Shown here piece by piece: positions 52,646-62,405 of a DNA stretch of 64,000 nt (the stretch's first letter is position 1; each line of letters starts with the position of its first letter). The DNA comes from Muribaculaceae bacterium (GTDB lineage Bacteria; Bacteroidota; Bacteroidia; Bacteroidales; Muribaculaceae). The stretch is taken from the NCBI GenBank assembly GCA_009775225.1, contig VSPE01000001.1, positions 150,892-214,891 of the forward strand, read 5' to 3'. The position numbers and the translations under genes are program-made. A model generated the notes under the pieces. The model worked only from the letters and a program-made list of their open reading frames with translations. It did not search any database and had not been told where the DNA came from.

Positions 52646-53194
52646 ATGGACAAAGGTCTTATTCCCCGCCGATATGCCAAGGCCCTCTTTGAGGTGGCCG
52701 CTGAGCGTCGCGATGATGCGGCAGTGTACTCACTGATGCAGTCTCTGGCAGCATCGTTCGCCGCCGAACCTGCTCTTGCCACAACAGTGGCAAACCCTTT
52801 TGTGAAGGTCGACGACAAAATTGCGCTGCTTACACAGGCTGCCGGCGGCAAACTGGGTGCTGCCGATGCAACATATCAGGATTTCCTGAAGCTACTCGGT
52901 ACGAACCGACGCCTCGACATGGCCTGGGATATCGCCCGCGCCTACATTGACCTCTATCGCTCGGCAAACAATATTTACCGTGTGATGGTGGAGAGTGCCG
53001 CACCGCTTTCCGACAAAGACCGCAAACGCCTCGAAGCAATCATTGCCGCCCACGTTGGAAAAGGCTCCATGGAATATGACTACCGCATCAATCCCGCCCT
53101 TATTGGCGGTTTTACCGTAACCGTCAACTCTGAGCGTCTTGATGCCTCTGTGGCAAATCAGCTCAAGCAGCTCCGGCTGCAGCTCATTGGTTGA
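52646..53194 (+). CDS. atpH: ATP synthase F1 subunit delta
   Basis: A 182-residue subunit that joins b to the top of F1. The helical N-terminal domain (IPRRYAKALFEVAAER) is typical, as is the C-terminal DYRINPALIGGFTVTVNSERLDASV. Only three bases separate it from atpF. Confidence 0.95.
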   Translation: MDKGLIPRRYAKALFEVAAERRDDAAVYSLMQSLAASFAAEPALATTVANPFVKVDDKIALLTQAAGGKLGAADATYQDFLKLLGTNRRLDMAWDIARAYIDLYRSANNIYRVMVESAAPLSDKDRKRLEAIIAAHVGKGSMEYDYRINPALIGGFTVTVNSERLDASVANQLKQLRLQLIG

Positions 53195-53246
53195 TTTTTT
53201 TCGGCATTTATATCCTTTTAATAAAACAGAAAGCTCACCCTCTTAA

Positions 53247-54827
53247 ATGATAAATCCCAGCGAGATTTCAGAAGTATTGAAGCAACAGCTCGAGAATGTC
53301 AATTCAAAAGTGACATTCGAAGAGGTCGGCACCGTACTCGAAGTCGGAGACGGCGTTGCGCACGTCTATGGCCTCGACAAAGTTGGTGCCAACGAACTCG
53401 TGGAGTTCGAAAACGGCGTCAAAGGCGTAGCCATGAACCTCGAAGAGAGCAACGTCGGTGTCATCCTCCTCAACGACGTCGATAAAGTCACCGAGAATAT
53501 GACAGTACGCCGAACCGGCGAAATCGCTTCCATTCCCGTTGGCGAAGGGCTGCTCGGACGCGTCATCAACATTCTGGGCGAGCCTATCGATGGCCGCGGC
53601 CCCGTTGGCGGCGACCTTATCCGCCTGCCCCTCGAGCGCAAAGCGCCCGGCGTTATTTACCGTCAGCCCGTCAAGCAGCCCCTCCAGACCGGTTTGAAGG
53701 CTATCGACTCTATGGTGCCTATAGGTCGTGGTCAGCGCGAGCTTATCATCGGCGACCGCCAGATTGGTAAGACCGCTATCGCCATCGACACTATCATCAA
53801 CCAGCGCAAGAATTTCGAGGAAGGAAAGCCTGTGTACTGCATCTATGTGGCTATCGGTCAGAAAGCATCCTCGATTGCTGCTATTGTGGAGACACTCCGC
53901 CAGCACGGCGCCCTCGACTACACCGTAGTTGTGGCTGCTACTGCATCTGAGTCGGCCGCGATGCGCTACTTCGCTCCCTTTGCCGGCGTGGCTATCGGCG
54001 AGTACTTCCGCGACACCGGCCGCGATGCACTCATCGTATACGACGACCTTTCAAAGCAGGCCGTAGCATATCGTGAGGTGTCGCTCATCCTCAAGCGCCC
54101 CTCGGGCCGTGAGGCATACCCCGGCGATATTTTCTATCTACACTCGCGTCTGCTCGAGCGTGCTGCCAAAATCATCGACAACCAGGAAGTGGCTTCGCAG
54201 ATGAACGACCTCCCCGCCGCACTCAAACCTCTCGTAAAGGCTGGCGGTTCGCTCACCGCGCTTCCTATTATCGAGACTCAGGCCGGCGACGTTTCGGCGT
54301 ATATCCCCACCAACGTAATTTCTATTACCGACGGTCAGATATTCCTCGAGACTGCGCTCTTCAACCGCGGTATCCGTCCTGCTATCAATGTGGGTATATC
54401 GGTATCGCGTGTGGGCGGTAACGCACAGGTGAAGGCCATGAAGAAGGTGGCCGGTACCCTCAAAATCGACCAGGCGCAGTTCCGCGAGCTCGAGTCTTTC
54501 ACCAAGTTCGGTGGCGATATGGATGCCGTGACAGCGCGTGTTATTGACAAGGGGCAGAAGAACGAGCGCCTCCTTATCCAGCCCCAGTACCACCCCATGC
54601 CTGTGGAAGAGGAAATCGCAATTATCTATTGCGGTGTGAACGGACTCCTCGAGAACGTGCCTCTCACCGATGTGGCCGAGTTCGAGAAGCAGTACCTCCA
54701 GCTCCTTCAGGCCAAGCATGCCGACGATGTGCTTGCTCCTCTCGCCAATGGCCAGCTCACCGACGATGTCGCAGCCAAGCTCACTGCCGCTGCAAACGAC
54801 GTCGCCGCACGTTTTGCTAAACAGTAA
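53247..54827 (+). CDS. atpA: ATP synthase F1 subunit alpha
   Basis: A 526-residue regulatory subunit. The P-loop is IGDRQIGKTAIAID, and the arginine finger lies in VGISVSRVGGNAQ. ERAAKIIDNQEV and SITDGQIFLETALFNRGIRP are the family's other landmarks. It binds nucleotides without catalysis and completes the beta active sites. Confidence 0.98.
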   Translation: MINPSEISEVLKQQLENVNSKVTFEEVGTVLEVGDGVAHVYGLDKVGANELVEFENGVKGVAMNLEESNVGVILLNDVDKVTENMTVRRTGEIASIPVGEGLLGRVINILGEPIDGRGPVGGDLIRLPLERKAPGVIYRQPVKQPLQTGLKAIDSMVPIGRGQRELIIGDRQIGKTAIAIDTIINQRKNFEEGKPVYCIYVAIGQKASSIAAIVETLRQHGALDYTVVVAATASESAAMRYFAPFAGVAIGEYFRDTGRDALIVYDDLSKQAVAYREVSLILKRPSGREAYPGDIFYLHSRLLERAAKIIDNQEVASQMNDLPAALKPLVKAGGSLTALPIIETQAGDVSAYIPTNVISITDGQIFLETALFNRGIRPAINVGISVSRVGGNAQVKAMKKVAGTLKIDQAQFRELESFTKFGGDMDAVTARVIDKGQKNERLLIQPQYHPMPVEEEIAIIYCGVNGLLENVPLTDVAEFEKQYLQLLQAKHADDVLAPLANGQLTDDVAAKLTAAANDVAARFAKQ

Positions 54828-54866
54828 ACTATTGAACCTAATAAACAACCAATCAGTCACCGTTAA

Positions 54867-55760
54867 ATGGCAACATTACGCGAACTTAAAGGACGCATAG
54901 GCTCCGTAGCCTCTTCCGAGAAGATTACTGGAGCCATGAAAATGATTTCGTCGGCAAAGATGCACAAGGCCGAAGGCGTGCTGCGCCGCTTGCAGCCCTT
55001 CCGCAAGTGTGTCGAGACGGTGATTGGCAACCTGCTATCGTCCGACGCCGCCGTCAGCTCTCCGCTGACGGCGAAGCGTCCGGTCGTCGCCAAAGCCGCC
55101 ATTATAGTACTTGGTAGCGACGACGGCCTCTGTGGCGCCTACAACGTCAACATCTTCAAAGGTCTTCTCGAAACTCTTGCCCGCATGCGGCAGGAGGCCG
55201 GCCCTGAAGTACGCGTCGAAATCGTGCCTGTAGGCCGCAAGATGCGTCGCGCCGTCGAGAAAATCGCTACAACCGACCCCTATCTGACCCTCGCCGATGT
55301 GCCTGAGGTCGACTCCAAGAGCGACGGCGACAGCGTAAAAGCCTTTGCCCGCTCTTTTGAGACACGCTTCCTGACCGGCGAACTCGACATGGTAGTGCTG
55401 CAATACATGCACTTCGTTTCGGCTGGTCGACAGCGTATAGTAGCCGACAACTACCTCCCTGTGTCGTACGACACCATCACAGCCGGTGCGTCGAAAGCCG
55501 AAGGGCGTCCTTACCTCTTCGAGCCTGATGCTGCCACGATTTTCGGCACCGTCCTCCCCATGTATCTCTTATCAGTGATGCAGGAAGCTTTCGCCGAAAA
55601 CCGCGCCAGCGAGCAGGCCGCTCGCGTAATGGCTATGCAGAGCGCGAACGACAACGCTCAGAAGCTACTTGAGCAACTCCAGCTTGAATATAACAAACTG
55701 CGCCAGCAGGGTATCACCACCGAGCTGCTCGACATTGTCGGCGGCCAGGCCCGCGACTGA
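54867..55760 (+). CDS. atpG: ATP synthase F1 subunit gamma
   Basis: A 297-residue rotor shaft. It starts MATLRELKGRIGSVASSEKI followed by TGAMKMISSAKM, the coiled-coil shaft, contains GLCGAYNVNIFK, and ends with AMQSANDNAQKLLEQL and RQQGITTELLDIVGG. It is the last atp gene. nuoI starts 56 bases later with no promoter box or terminator between them. Confidence 0.97.
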   Translation: MATLRELKGRIGSVASSEKITGAMKMISSAKMHKAEGVLRRLQPFRKCVETVIGNLLSSDAAVSSPLTAKRPVVAKAAIIVLGSDDGLCGAYNVNIFKGLLETLARMRQEAGPEVRVEIVPVGRKMRRAVEKIATTDPYLTLADVPEVDSKSDGDSVKAFARSFETRFLTGELDMVVLQYMHFVSAGRQRIVADNYLPVSYDTITAGASKAEGRPYLFEPDAATIFGTVLPMYLLSVMQEAFAENRASEQAARVMAMQSANDNAQKLLEQLQLEYNKLRQQGITTELLDIVGGQARD

Positions 55761-55816
55761 CGCCGTTGCAGCATAGAAAACAATAAAATCGTATCACTCA
55801 ATCGAAAATTAAATTC

Positions 55817-56416
55817 ATGGGTAGCGTAAAAGAATATTTTTCATCGTTAGGCACCGGTATCGCAAGCCTCGTGAAAGGCATGAAAGTGACCGGTAAGGAA
55901 TTTATCACTCCGAAAATCACGGAGTGCTATCCCGAAAACCGCCTCACGCACCACCCCGCAGCACGCTTCCGCGCCGAACTCAAGTTCCTCTACGACAACG
56001 ACGGAAACCATAAGTGCATAGCGTGCGGAAACTGCGAGCGCAACTGCCCCAACGGTACTATCTCTATCGAAAGCAAGATGGTAACCACCATGCAGGGCAC
56101 CAAGAAGAAAAAGCTCGTCAACTACTTCTATGACCTCGGAAGCTGCACTTTCTGCCAGCTCTGTGTGACCAGTTGCCCCACCGGCGCCATCGAGTTCGAC
56201 AACGACTTCGAGCAGGCTGTCTTTACCCGAGACAAGCTCGTAAAGAAGCTAAATCACCTGCCAGAGAAAGAAGAGCCGGAACCCACTCCCGAGCAGCTCG
56301 CCGCAATCGAAGCCGAAAAGCAGGCCAAGATAGCTGCCGCGAAGGCTGCCGCAGAGGCAAAGAAGGCTGCTGCAGCGCCCGAAGCTCCCAAAGCAGATAC
56401 TCAGGAAAATAAATAA
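55817..56416 (+). CDS. nuoI: NADH-quinone oxidoreductase subunit I
   Basis: A 199-residue ferredoxin-like subunit with two four-cysteine clusters, CIACGNCERNCPNG and CTFCQLCVTSCPTG, which pass electrons to N2. The last 50 residues are a highly charged Glu, Lys and Ala tail (EEPEPTPEQLAAIEAEKQAK, then AAAKAAAEAKKAAAAPEA), longer than in most homologues. It resumes the complex I genes after the atp block. Confidence 0.96.
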   Translation: MGSVKEYFSSLGTGIASLVKGMKVTGKEFITPKITECYPENRLTHHPAARFRAELKFLYDNDGNHKCIACGNCERNCPNGTISIESKMVTTMQGTKKKKLVNYFYDLGSCTFCQLCVTSCPTGAIEFDNDFEQAVFTRDKLVKKLNHLPEKEEPEPTPEQLAAIEAEKQAKIAAAKAAAEAKKAAAAPEAPKADTQENK

Positions 56417-56424
56417 ACCAATAT

Positions 56425-56940
56425 ATGGAATCAGTAGGAAGTTTAATCATGTATTTTATCGTCGCTCTGTCGATGATAGTCTTCTCTGTGATGGCCGTAA
56501 CGACCCGCAAAATCCTGCGCGCCGCCACATACCTGCTGTTCACCCTCTTTGCCGCTGCCGTGGTATATTTCATGCTCGACTATGAGTTTCTCGGCGCTGT
56601 GCAGATTGCGGTGTATGCAGGCGGTATTGTGGTACTGTTCGTATTCGCCATCCTTCTTACGAGCCGCCCCGGCGACAACTCGGAGCGCCTGACTTCAAAG
56701 TCGCGCGTGCTCGGTGCTATTGCCTCTGTAGCTACACTCGTTGTAGCAGGCTATGCACTCGTGAGCCGCTGCTCTGTGGCTTTCGCCTCTAAACCCGACA
56801 TGGAAGCCCCCGATATGCAGTCGGTGGGTACAGCCCTGTTAGGCTCGGGTGCCGGACAGTACATCCTCCCCTTCGAGGCTGTCAGCGTACTGTTGCTCGC
56901 ATGTATAATCGGTGGTGTTGTAATTGCCCGTAAACGTTGA
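56425..56940 (+). CDS. nuoJ: NADH-quinone oxidoreductase subunit J
   Basis: A 171-residue membrane subunit with five helices. YEFLGAVQIAVYAGGIVVLFVFAILL is its signature, near a key hinge for proton pumping. It lies eight bases after nuoI and six before nuoK. Confidence 0.95.
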   Translation: MESVGSLIMYFIVALSMIVFSVMAVTTRKILRAATYLLFTLFAAAVVYFMLDYEFLGAVQIAVYAGGIVVLFVFAILLTSRPGDNSERLTSKSRVLGAIASVATLVVAGYALVSRCSVAFASKPDMEAPDMQSVGTALLGSGAGQYILPFEAVSVLLLACIIGGVVIARKR

Positions 56941-56945
56941 TTGCT

Positions 56946-57257
56946 ATGGAAATAACAGCTATATATTACTTAGTGCCCGCACTGATTATGTTCTGCTGCG
57001 GTGTTTACGGTTTTATCACCCGCAAGAATATGATTGCGATGCTGGTGTCGCTCGAGCTTATGCTCAACGCTGTCGACATCAACTTTGTGGTGTTCAACCG
57101 CTTCCTCTATCCAGAGCAAATGGAGGGTATGTTCTTCACTCTCTTTGCAATAGCCATAGCCGCAGCCGAGACTGCACTCGCTATCGCTATCATTATCAAC
57201 ATCTTCAGAGCCGCCAAGAACATCGACGTGCGCTCGCTTAACGAAATGAAATTCTAA
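56946..57257 (+). CDS. nuoK: NADH-quinone oxidoreductase subunit K
   Basis: The ATG at 56946 gives 103 residues; a TTG at 56937 would overlap the nuoJ stop. The two conserved glutamates for proton transfer lie in MLVSLELMLNAVDINF and AAAETALAIAI. Three helices are predicted. Confidence 0.95.
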   Translation: MEITAIYYLVPALIMFCCGVYGFITRKNMIAMLVSLELMLNAVDINFVVFNRFLYPEQMEGMFFTLFAIAIAAAETALAIAIIINIFRAAKNIDVRSLNEMKF

Positions 57258-57262
57258 GCGCT

Positions 57263-59272
57263 ATGGATATCACTATTCCTGTTCTGATACTTGCCATTCC
57301 GCTGTTTATGTTCATCTTCCTCGGCCTATGCGGCATGAAGATGAGCCATAAGCTTGCCGGTACTCTCGGCACCCTCGGCATGGGCACAGTCCTGGTGCTG
57401 TCGTATTTCACCGCTTTTACATATTTCTTCAGCGGTGCTCCCGAATTTGTCAATGCTGCCGGCGAACGCCTCCAGTACATGGTTTTCGACCAGACCTGGC
57501 TCCAGTTCACCGAAAAGCTCGTCATTAAGCTCGGTTTCCTGCTCGACCCCATTTCTGCCATGATGCTGGTGGTCATAACCACTATCTCCTTCATGGTGCA
57601 TCTCTATTCCATGGGGTATATGCGCGACCACCACGGCGTGTATGAGCACGGCTTCCAGCGCTTCTATGCCTTCCTTTCGCTCTTCAGCTTCTCGATGCTC
57701 GGCCTCGTTGTCGCTCCCAACATCTTCCAGATGTATATCTTTTGGGAGCTTGTGGGCGCCTCGTCCTACCTGCTCATCGGCTTCTACTACACCAAGCCCT
57801 CGGCGGTATCTGCTTCGAAGAAGGCATTTATCGTAACCCGCTTCGCCGACCTCGGCTTCCTCGTCGGTATCCTCGTGCTTTCGTTCTACGCAGGCACATT
57901 CAACTTCACTGAGCTTACGTCAATCCCCGTTGAAGGCATCGCCGACACCTATCAGGTAAGCCTCTCTACCTCGGAGTCTGTTCTCGGTATCTTCCAGAAC
58001 TCGGCAGCGCCGATGTTCATGGGCGCCTCAGTGCTCACATGGGCTCTCGTGCTCATCTTCATGGGCGGCATGGGTAAATCGGCCATGATGCCTCTCCACA
58101 TCTGGCTCCCCGACGCAATGGAAGGCCCCACCCCCGTATCTGCCCTCATCCACGCCGCTACAATGGTTGTGGCAGGTGTATATCTGGTGGCTCGCCTCTT
58201 CCCCCTCTATCTTATGGAAGAGACTTCGCTCGTCATCATCACTGTGGTTGGCGCGCTCACAGCCTTCTACGCCGCTATGGTAGCCTGTGTGCAGGTCGAC
58301 ATCAAGCGCGTCCTCGCTTTCTCTACTATCTCGCAGATTGCCTTCATGATGGTATCGCTCGGTGTGGCTCGTCCCGAGTTCCACCACGGACTCGGCTACA
58401 TGGCCTCGATGTTCCACCTCTTCACACACGCCATGTTCAAGGCTCTGCTCTTCCTTGGCGCAGGTGCTCTCATCCATGCTATCGGCTCGAACGACTACAC
58501 TGCCATGCATGGCCTCCGCAAGCACATGCCTATAACTCACATCACATTCCTTATAGGCTGTCTTGCCATTGCAGGTATCATTCCCTTCTCGGGTTTCTTC
58601 TCTAAGGACGAAATCCTCAGCAGCTGCCTCGGCTATGACTGGATGGCATACCTCTGGATGTCGCTTGTAGCCGGTATGACCGCGTTCTACATGTTCCGTC
58701 TCTACTACCTCATCTTCTGGTGGAAAGAACATAAGACTCCCGAAGGTCACCACGCTCCCCACGACCAGCCCTGGACTATGAGCCTCCCCCTCGTCATCCT
58801 CGCGGCAGTATCGTGCGTTGCCGGCTTCATTCCTTTCGGTAACCTCGTTACATGGAACGGTCACCCCTACGACTTCATGGCTCACTTTGATTGGAGCGTA
58901 GCGGCTGTCAGCCTCGCTGTAGCTCTCGCCGGCATCGGCCTCGCAACCGTGATGTACCGCAAGGAAAACTCTCTCCCCGAGAAGTTCCGCAAAGCAGTTC
59001 CCGCCCTCTGGAACTGGTGCTACCACCGCTTCTACTGGGACGAACTCTACATCTTCATCACCCATAAGATTATTTTCGGCTGCATCTGCCGTCCTCTCGC
59101 TTGGTTCGACCGTCATATCATCGACGGTACTATGGACGCCTTCGCTACTATCACAAACAAGGCTTCCGACGCAATCAAGCCTCTCCAGTCCGGCCAGATT
59201 CAGATGTATGTATGGTATTACCTCATCGGCGTTCTCGCCCTCGGCACTATCACCGTACTCTGCCTGATTTAA
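57263..59272 (+). CDS. nuoL: NADH-quinone oxidoreductase subunit L
   Basis: A 669-residue antiporter-like pump. YIFWELVGASSYLLIGFYY holds the conserved glutamate, GGMGKSAMMPLHIWLPDAMEGPTPVSALIHAATMV (in part) the lysine channel, and the C-terminal long lateral helix follows (about 550-669). It starts six bases after nuoK and pumps protons at the far end of the membrane arm. Confidence 0.97.
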   Translation: MDITIPVLILAIPLFMFIFLGLCGMKMSHKLAGTLGTLGMGTVLVLSYFTAFTYFFSGAPEFVNAAGERLQYMVFDQTWLQFTEKLVIKLGFLLDPISAMMLVVITTISFMVHLYSMGYMRDHHGVYEHGFQRFYAFLSLFSFSMLGLVVAPNIFQMYIFWELVGASSYLLIGFYYTKPSAVSASKKAFIVTRFADLGFLVGILVLSFYAGTFNFTELTSIPVEGIADTYQVSLSTSESVLGIFQNSAAPMFMGASVLTWALVLIFMGGMGKSAMMPLHIWLPDAMEGPTPVSALIHAATMVVAGVYLVARLFPLYLMEETSLVIITVVGALTAFYAAMVACVQVDIKRVLAFSTISQIAFMMVSLGVARPEFHHGLGYMASMFHLFTHAMFKALLFLGAGALIHAIGSNDYTAMHGLRKHMPITHITFLIGCLAIAGIIPFSGFFSKDEILSSCLGYDWMAYLWMSLVAGMTAFYMFRLYYLIFWWKEHKTPEGHHAPHDQPWTMSLPLVILAAVSCVAGFIPFGNLVTWNGHPYDFMAHFDWSVAAVSLAVALAGIGLATVMYRKENSLPEKFRKAVPALWNWCYHRFYWDELYIFITHKIIFGCICRPLAWFDRHIIDGTMDAFATITNKASDAIKPLQSGQIQMYVWYYLIGVLALGTITVLCLI

Positions 59273-59316
59273 TCATACACTACCGGTACAAAACACAACT
59301 TAATCAGTAAATCACG

Positions 59317-60843
59317 ATGTTTTCAAATATCTTAATATACTTTGTAGTCATCCCGCTGCTCATGCTTGCGGGAGTGGGGCTGTGCCGCAACGTACGTCAG
59401 ATACGTGCCGTCGCTGTGGTCGGTTCTACTGCGCTCATTGCTCTGTCGGTAGTGCTCCTGCTCCAGTACCTCGACCTCCGACAGGCCGGTGAAGCCGGTC
59501 CGATGCTCTTCTGCGACTCGTGGTCGTGGTTCGCACCCCTCAACATCAACCTCGCGGTAGGTGTCGACGGCATCTCGATTGCCATGATACTCCTGTCGTC
59601 GGTAATCCTTTTCACCGGCTCTTTTGCCTCATGGACTATCGCTCAGCCCAAGGAATTCTTCCTCTGGCTCATCCTCCTCTCTACTGGTGTGTTCGGCTTC
59701 TTTATCTCTGTCGACCTCTTCACTATGTTCATGTTCTATGAGGTTGCGCTTATCCCCATGTACCTCCTCATCGGTGTATGGGGTTCGGGCCGCAAGAACT
59801 ACTCGGCCATGAAACTTACCCTTATGCTCATGGGCGGTTCCGCATTCCTTATGCTCGGCCTCATCGGCATCTACTATCACTCGGCTCCCGCCGGACAACC
59901 CCTTACCTGGAACATCCTCGAGATTGCCTCGCATAACGCAATACCTCACGGCTGGCAGAACTTCCTCTTCCCCATGACATTCGTAGGCTTCGGCGTTCTC
60001 GGCGCAATGTTCCCCTTCCACACCTGGAGTCCCGACGGCCACGCTTCGGCCCCTACAGCCGTGTCGATGCTCCACGCAGGCGTTCTCATGAAGCTCGGTG
60101 GCTACGGATGCTTCCGTGTGGCAATCTACCTCATGCCTCAGGCTGCTCACGAACTCGCATGGATATTCCTTATCCTCACAGGAGTCTCGGTTGTATACGG
60201 TGCCTTCTGCGCATGCGTCAAGACCGACCTCAAGTACATCAACGCCTATTCTTCGGTGTCGCACTGCGGCCTTGTGCTCTTTGCAATCCTCATGCTTAAC
60301 ACCACTGCAATGACAGGCGCTATCATGCAGATGCTCTCGCACGGCCTAATGACAGCCCTCTTCTTCGCCCTCATCGGTATGATTTACGGTCGTACACACA
60401 CCCGCGAAATCACTCAGATGGGTGGTATGATGCAAATCATGCCTTACCTCTCGGTATGCTACGTCATTGCCGGTATGGCATCGCTCGGTCTCCCCGGCCT
60501 CAGCGGTTTTGTGGCTGAGATGACTATCTTTGTCGGCTCGTTCAAGGCCGGTATGGCCGACTTCCTCTCGGGTGCCGGTTCGCTCCGCCTCGTGTTCACA
60601 ATCATAGCCTGCTGCTCGATTGTAATCACAGCGGTCTACATCCTCCGTGTTGTAGGCAAGCTCCTCTTCGGCCCCGTGCACGACGACCACCACCGCACTC
60701 TTACCGATGCCACATGGTGGGAACGCTTCTCCACAGCAGCCCTCATCGTGTGCGTGGCTGCTATCGGTTGCTTCCCCAACTTCTTTGTAAACTTGATTAA
60801 AACAACCTTCAGCCCCGAAATTTTCGCGGCGCTCGGTATGTAA
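59317..60843 (+). CDS. nuoM: NADH-quinone oxidoreductase subunit M
   Basis: A 508-residue antiporter-like pump. MFMFYEVALIPMYLLIGVWG has the conserved glutamate, and FHTWSPDGHASAPTAVSMLHAGVLMK and AYSSVSHCGLVLFAI follow. Fourteen helices are expected. Confidence 0.97.
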   Translation: MFSNILIYFVVIPLLMLAGVGLCRNVRQIRAVAVVGSTALIALSVVLLLQYLDLRQAGEAGPMLFCDSWSWFAPLNINLAVGVDGISIAMILLSSVILFTGSFASWTIAQPKEFFLWLILLSTGVFGFFISVDLFTMFMFYEVALIPMYLLIGVWGSGRKNYSAMKLTLMLMGGSAFLMLGLIGIYYHSAPAGQPLTWNILEIASHNAIPHGWQNFLFPMTFVGFGVLGAMFPFHTWSPDGHASAPTAVSMLHAGVLMKLGGYGCFRVAIYLMPQAAHELAWIFLILTGVSVVYGAFCACVKTDLKYINAYSSVSHCGLVLFAILMLNTTAMTGAIMQMLSHGLMTALFFALIGMIYGRTHTREITQMGGMMQIMPYLSVCYVIAGMASLGLPGLSGFVAEMTIFVGSFKAGMADFLSGAGSLRLVFTIIACCSIVITAVYILRVVGKLLFGPVHDDHHRTLTDATWWERFSTAALIVCVAAIGCFPNFFVNLIKTTFSPEIFAALGM

Positions 60844-60864
60844 ACCCTATCAGGAATAAACGCA

Positions 60865-62343
60865 ATGGATTACTCACAGTTTTTAGCAATGAAGCAAGAA
60901 ATCGCCATTCTGGTGGTTTTCCTGCTGGTATTCCTCTACGATACCTTCATGCCGAAGTCCGCTCAGAAAGGGCTCCCCGTATTTGCGATAGTGATCACCT
61001 TGCTCGCCACCGCAGCCGGCTTCTGCAGCCACTGCCTCGGCACTGCATCGAACACTGTAGCATTTGCCGGCATGTATGAGACATCGCCCGTCATCGCTGC
61101 AATCAAAGGCATCCTCAATGTAGGTGTCGTTATCGTGCTCATCCAGAGCATCCGCTGGGCCAACAGCGAGAATATGCTCATGCGCCGCGGCGAGTTCTAC
61201 GAGCTGCTCCTTGTCACTCTCTTCGGCATGTACCTCATGATTTCGGCTCGTCACTTCCTTCTCTTCGTTATCGGTCTTGAAAGCGCCTCGCTGCCCCTCG
61301 CCGCAATGGTCGCCCTCGACAAAAACCGCTACGAGAGCCACGAAGCTGCCGTCAAGTACATCCTCACAGCCGTATTCTCTTCGGCTATCTTCATGATGGG
61401 ACTCTCGTTTATTTACGGCCTTACCGGCTCTCTCTACTTCGAGAACATCTACTTCGCTCTCTCCGGCGGCCTCAACACCATGCTCATCATCGCTGTGGCA
61501 TTCGTGATTTCCGGCATCGGCTTCAAGCTTTCGCTCGTGCCCTTCCATCTTTGGACTGCCGACGTGTATCAGGGCGCTCCCACATCTGTAACATCCTACC
61601 TCTCGGTTATCTCCAAGGGTGCAGCCGCCTTCGCCTTCCTTGTTGTCATGGCGCAGGTGTTCGGCTCTGTATATAGCCAGGTATGGGAGTGGATGCTCTA
61701 TGCGCTCATCATCCTCACAATTACCATTGGCAACCTCTTTGCTATCCGCCAGCGCAACATGAAGCGCTTCCTCGCCTTCTCGTCTATCTCGCAGGCCGGC
61801 TACATTATGCTCGGTGTCATCGCCTTCAACGTTATGGGTGTCGCCGCTCTCATGTACTACATCCTTGTGTACATCTTCTCGAACCTCGCTGCCTTTGGTG
61901 TGATTGGCGCTATCGAGAATGCGACAGGACGTGTGTCGATGAACGACTATCGTGGCCTCTACCGCACCAACCCGCGTCTCTCCTTCTGCATGATGCTTGC
62001 CATGTTCTCGCTCGCAGGTATACCTCCATTTGCCGGCTTCTTCTCGAAGTTCTTCATCTTCACTTCGGCAATCAATCAGGGTTCGGTAGCTATCTACGTG
62101 CTTGTCCTCATCGCCCTCATCAACACTATCATCTCTCTCTACTACTACCTCCTTGTGGTGAAGGCAATGTTCATCAGCGAGGACGAGTGTGTTATTGCAA
62201 ACTTCCGTTCCGCTTTCAGCGAGCGTCTCGGCCTTTGGATTACAGTGGCCGGCATCATCGCCCTTGGTATCGTAAGCTTCTTCTACAGCACCCTCCTCGA
62301 GCTTACTGCTACAAGCAGCCTCAACATGTATTTCATCGGCTAA
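60865..62343 (+). CDS. nuoN: NADH-quinone oxidoreductase subunit N
   Basis: A 492-residue antiporter-like pump. FVIGLESASLPLAAMVALDK holds the conserved glutamate, and FHLWTADVYQGAPTSVTSYLSVISK and FSSISQAGYIMLGV follow. It ends the 17-kb nuo-atp run and is followed by a strong terminator. No nuoE, nuoF or nuoG is present before or after. Confidence 0.96.
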   Translation: MDYSQFLAMKQEIAILVVFLLVFLYDTFMPKSAQKGLPVFAIVITLLATAAGFCSHCLGTASNTVAFAGMYETSPVIAAIKGILNVGVVIVLIQSIRWANSENMLMRRGEFYELLLVTLFGMYLMISARHFLLFVIGLESASLPLAAMVALDKNRYESHEAAVKYILTAVFSSAIFMMGLSFIYGLTGSLYFENIYFALSGGLNTMLIIAVAFVISGIGFKLSLVPFHLWTADVYQGAPTSVTSYLSVISKGAAAFAFLVVMAQVFGSVYSQVWEWMLYALIILTITIGNLFAIRQRNMKRFLAFSSISQAGYIMLGVIAFNVMGVAALMYYILVYIFSNLAAFGVIGAIENATGRVSMNDYRGLYRTNPRLSFCMMLAMFSLAGIPPFAGFFSKFFIFTSAINQGSVAIYVLVLIALINTIISLYYYLLVVKAMFISEDECVIANFRSAFSERLGLWITVAGIIALGIVSFFYSTLLELTATSSLNMYFIG

Positions 62344-62368
62344 TCACATCTGCCGTCACATTATCAGT

Positions 62369-62405
62369 CGCCGCTGCGGGTTCGCTCCCGTGGCGGCGTT
62401 TTTTT
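62369..62405 (+). terminator. Terminator of the nuo-atp operon
   Basis: CGCCGCTGCGGG (62369-62380) pairs with CCCGTGGCGGCG (62387-62398), with two G-T pairs, followed by seven T's. It is the first strong terminator after nuoA. Confidence 0.9.
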
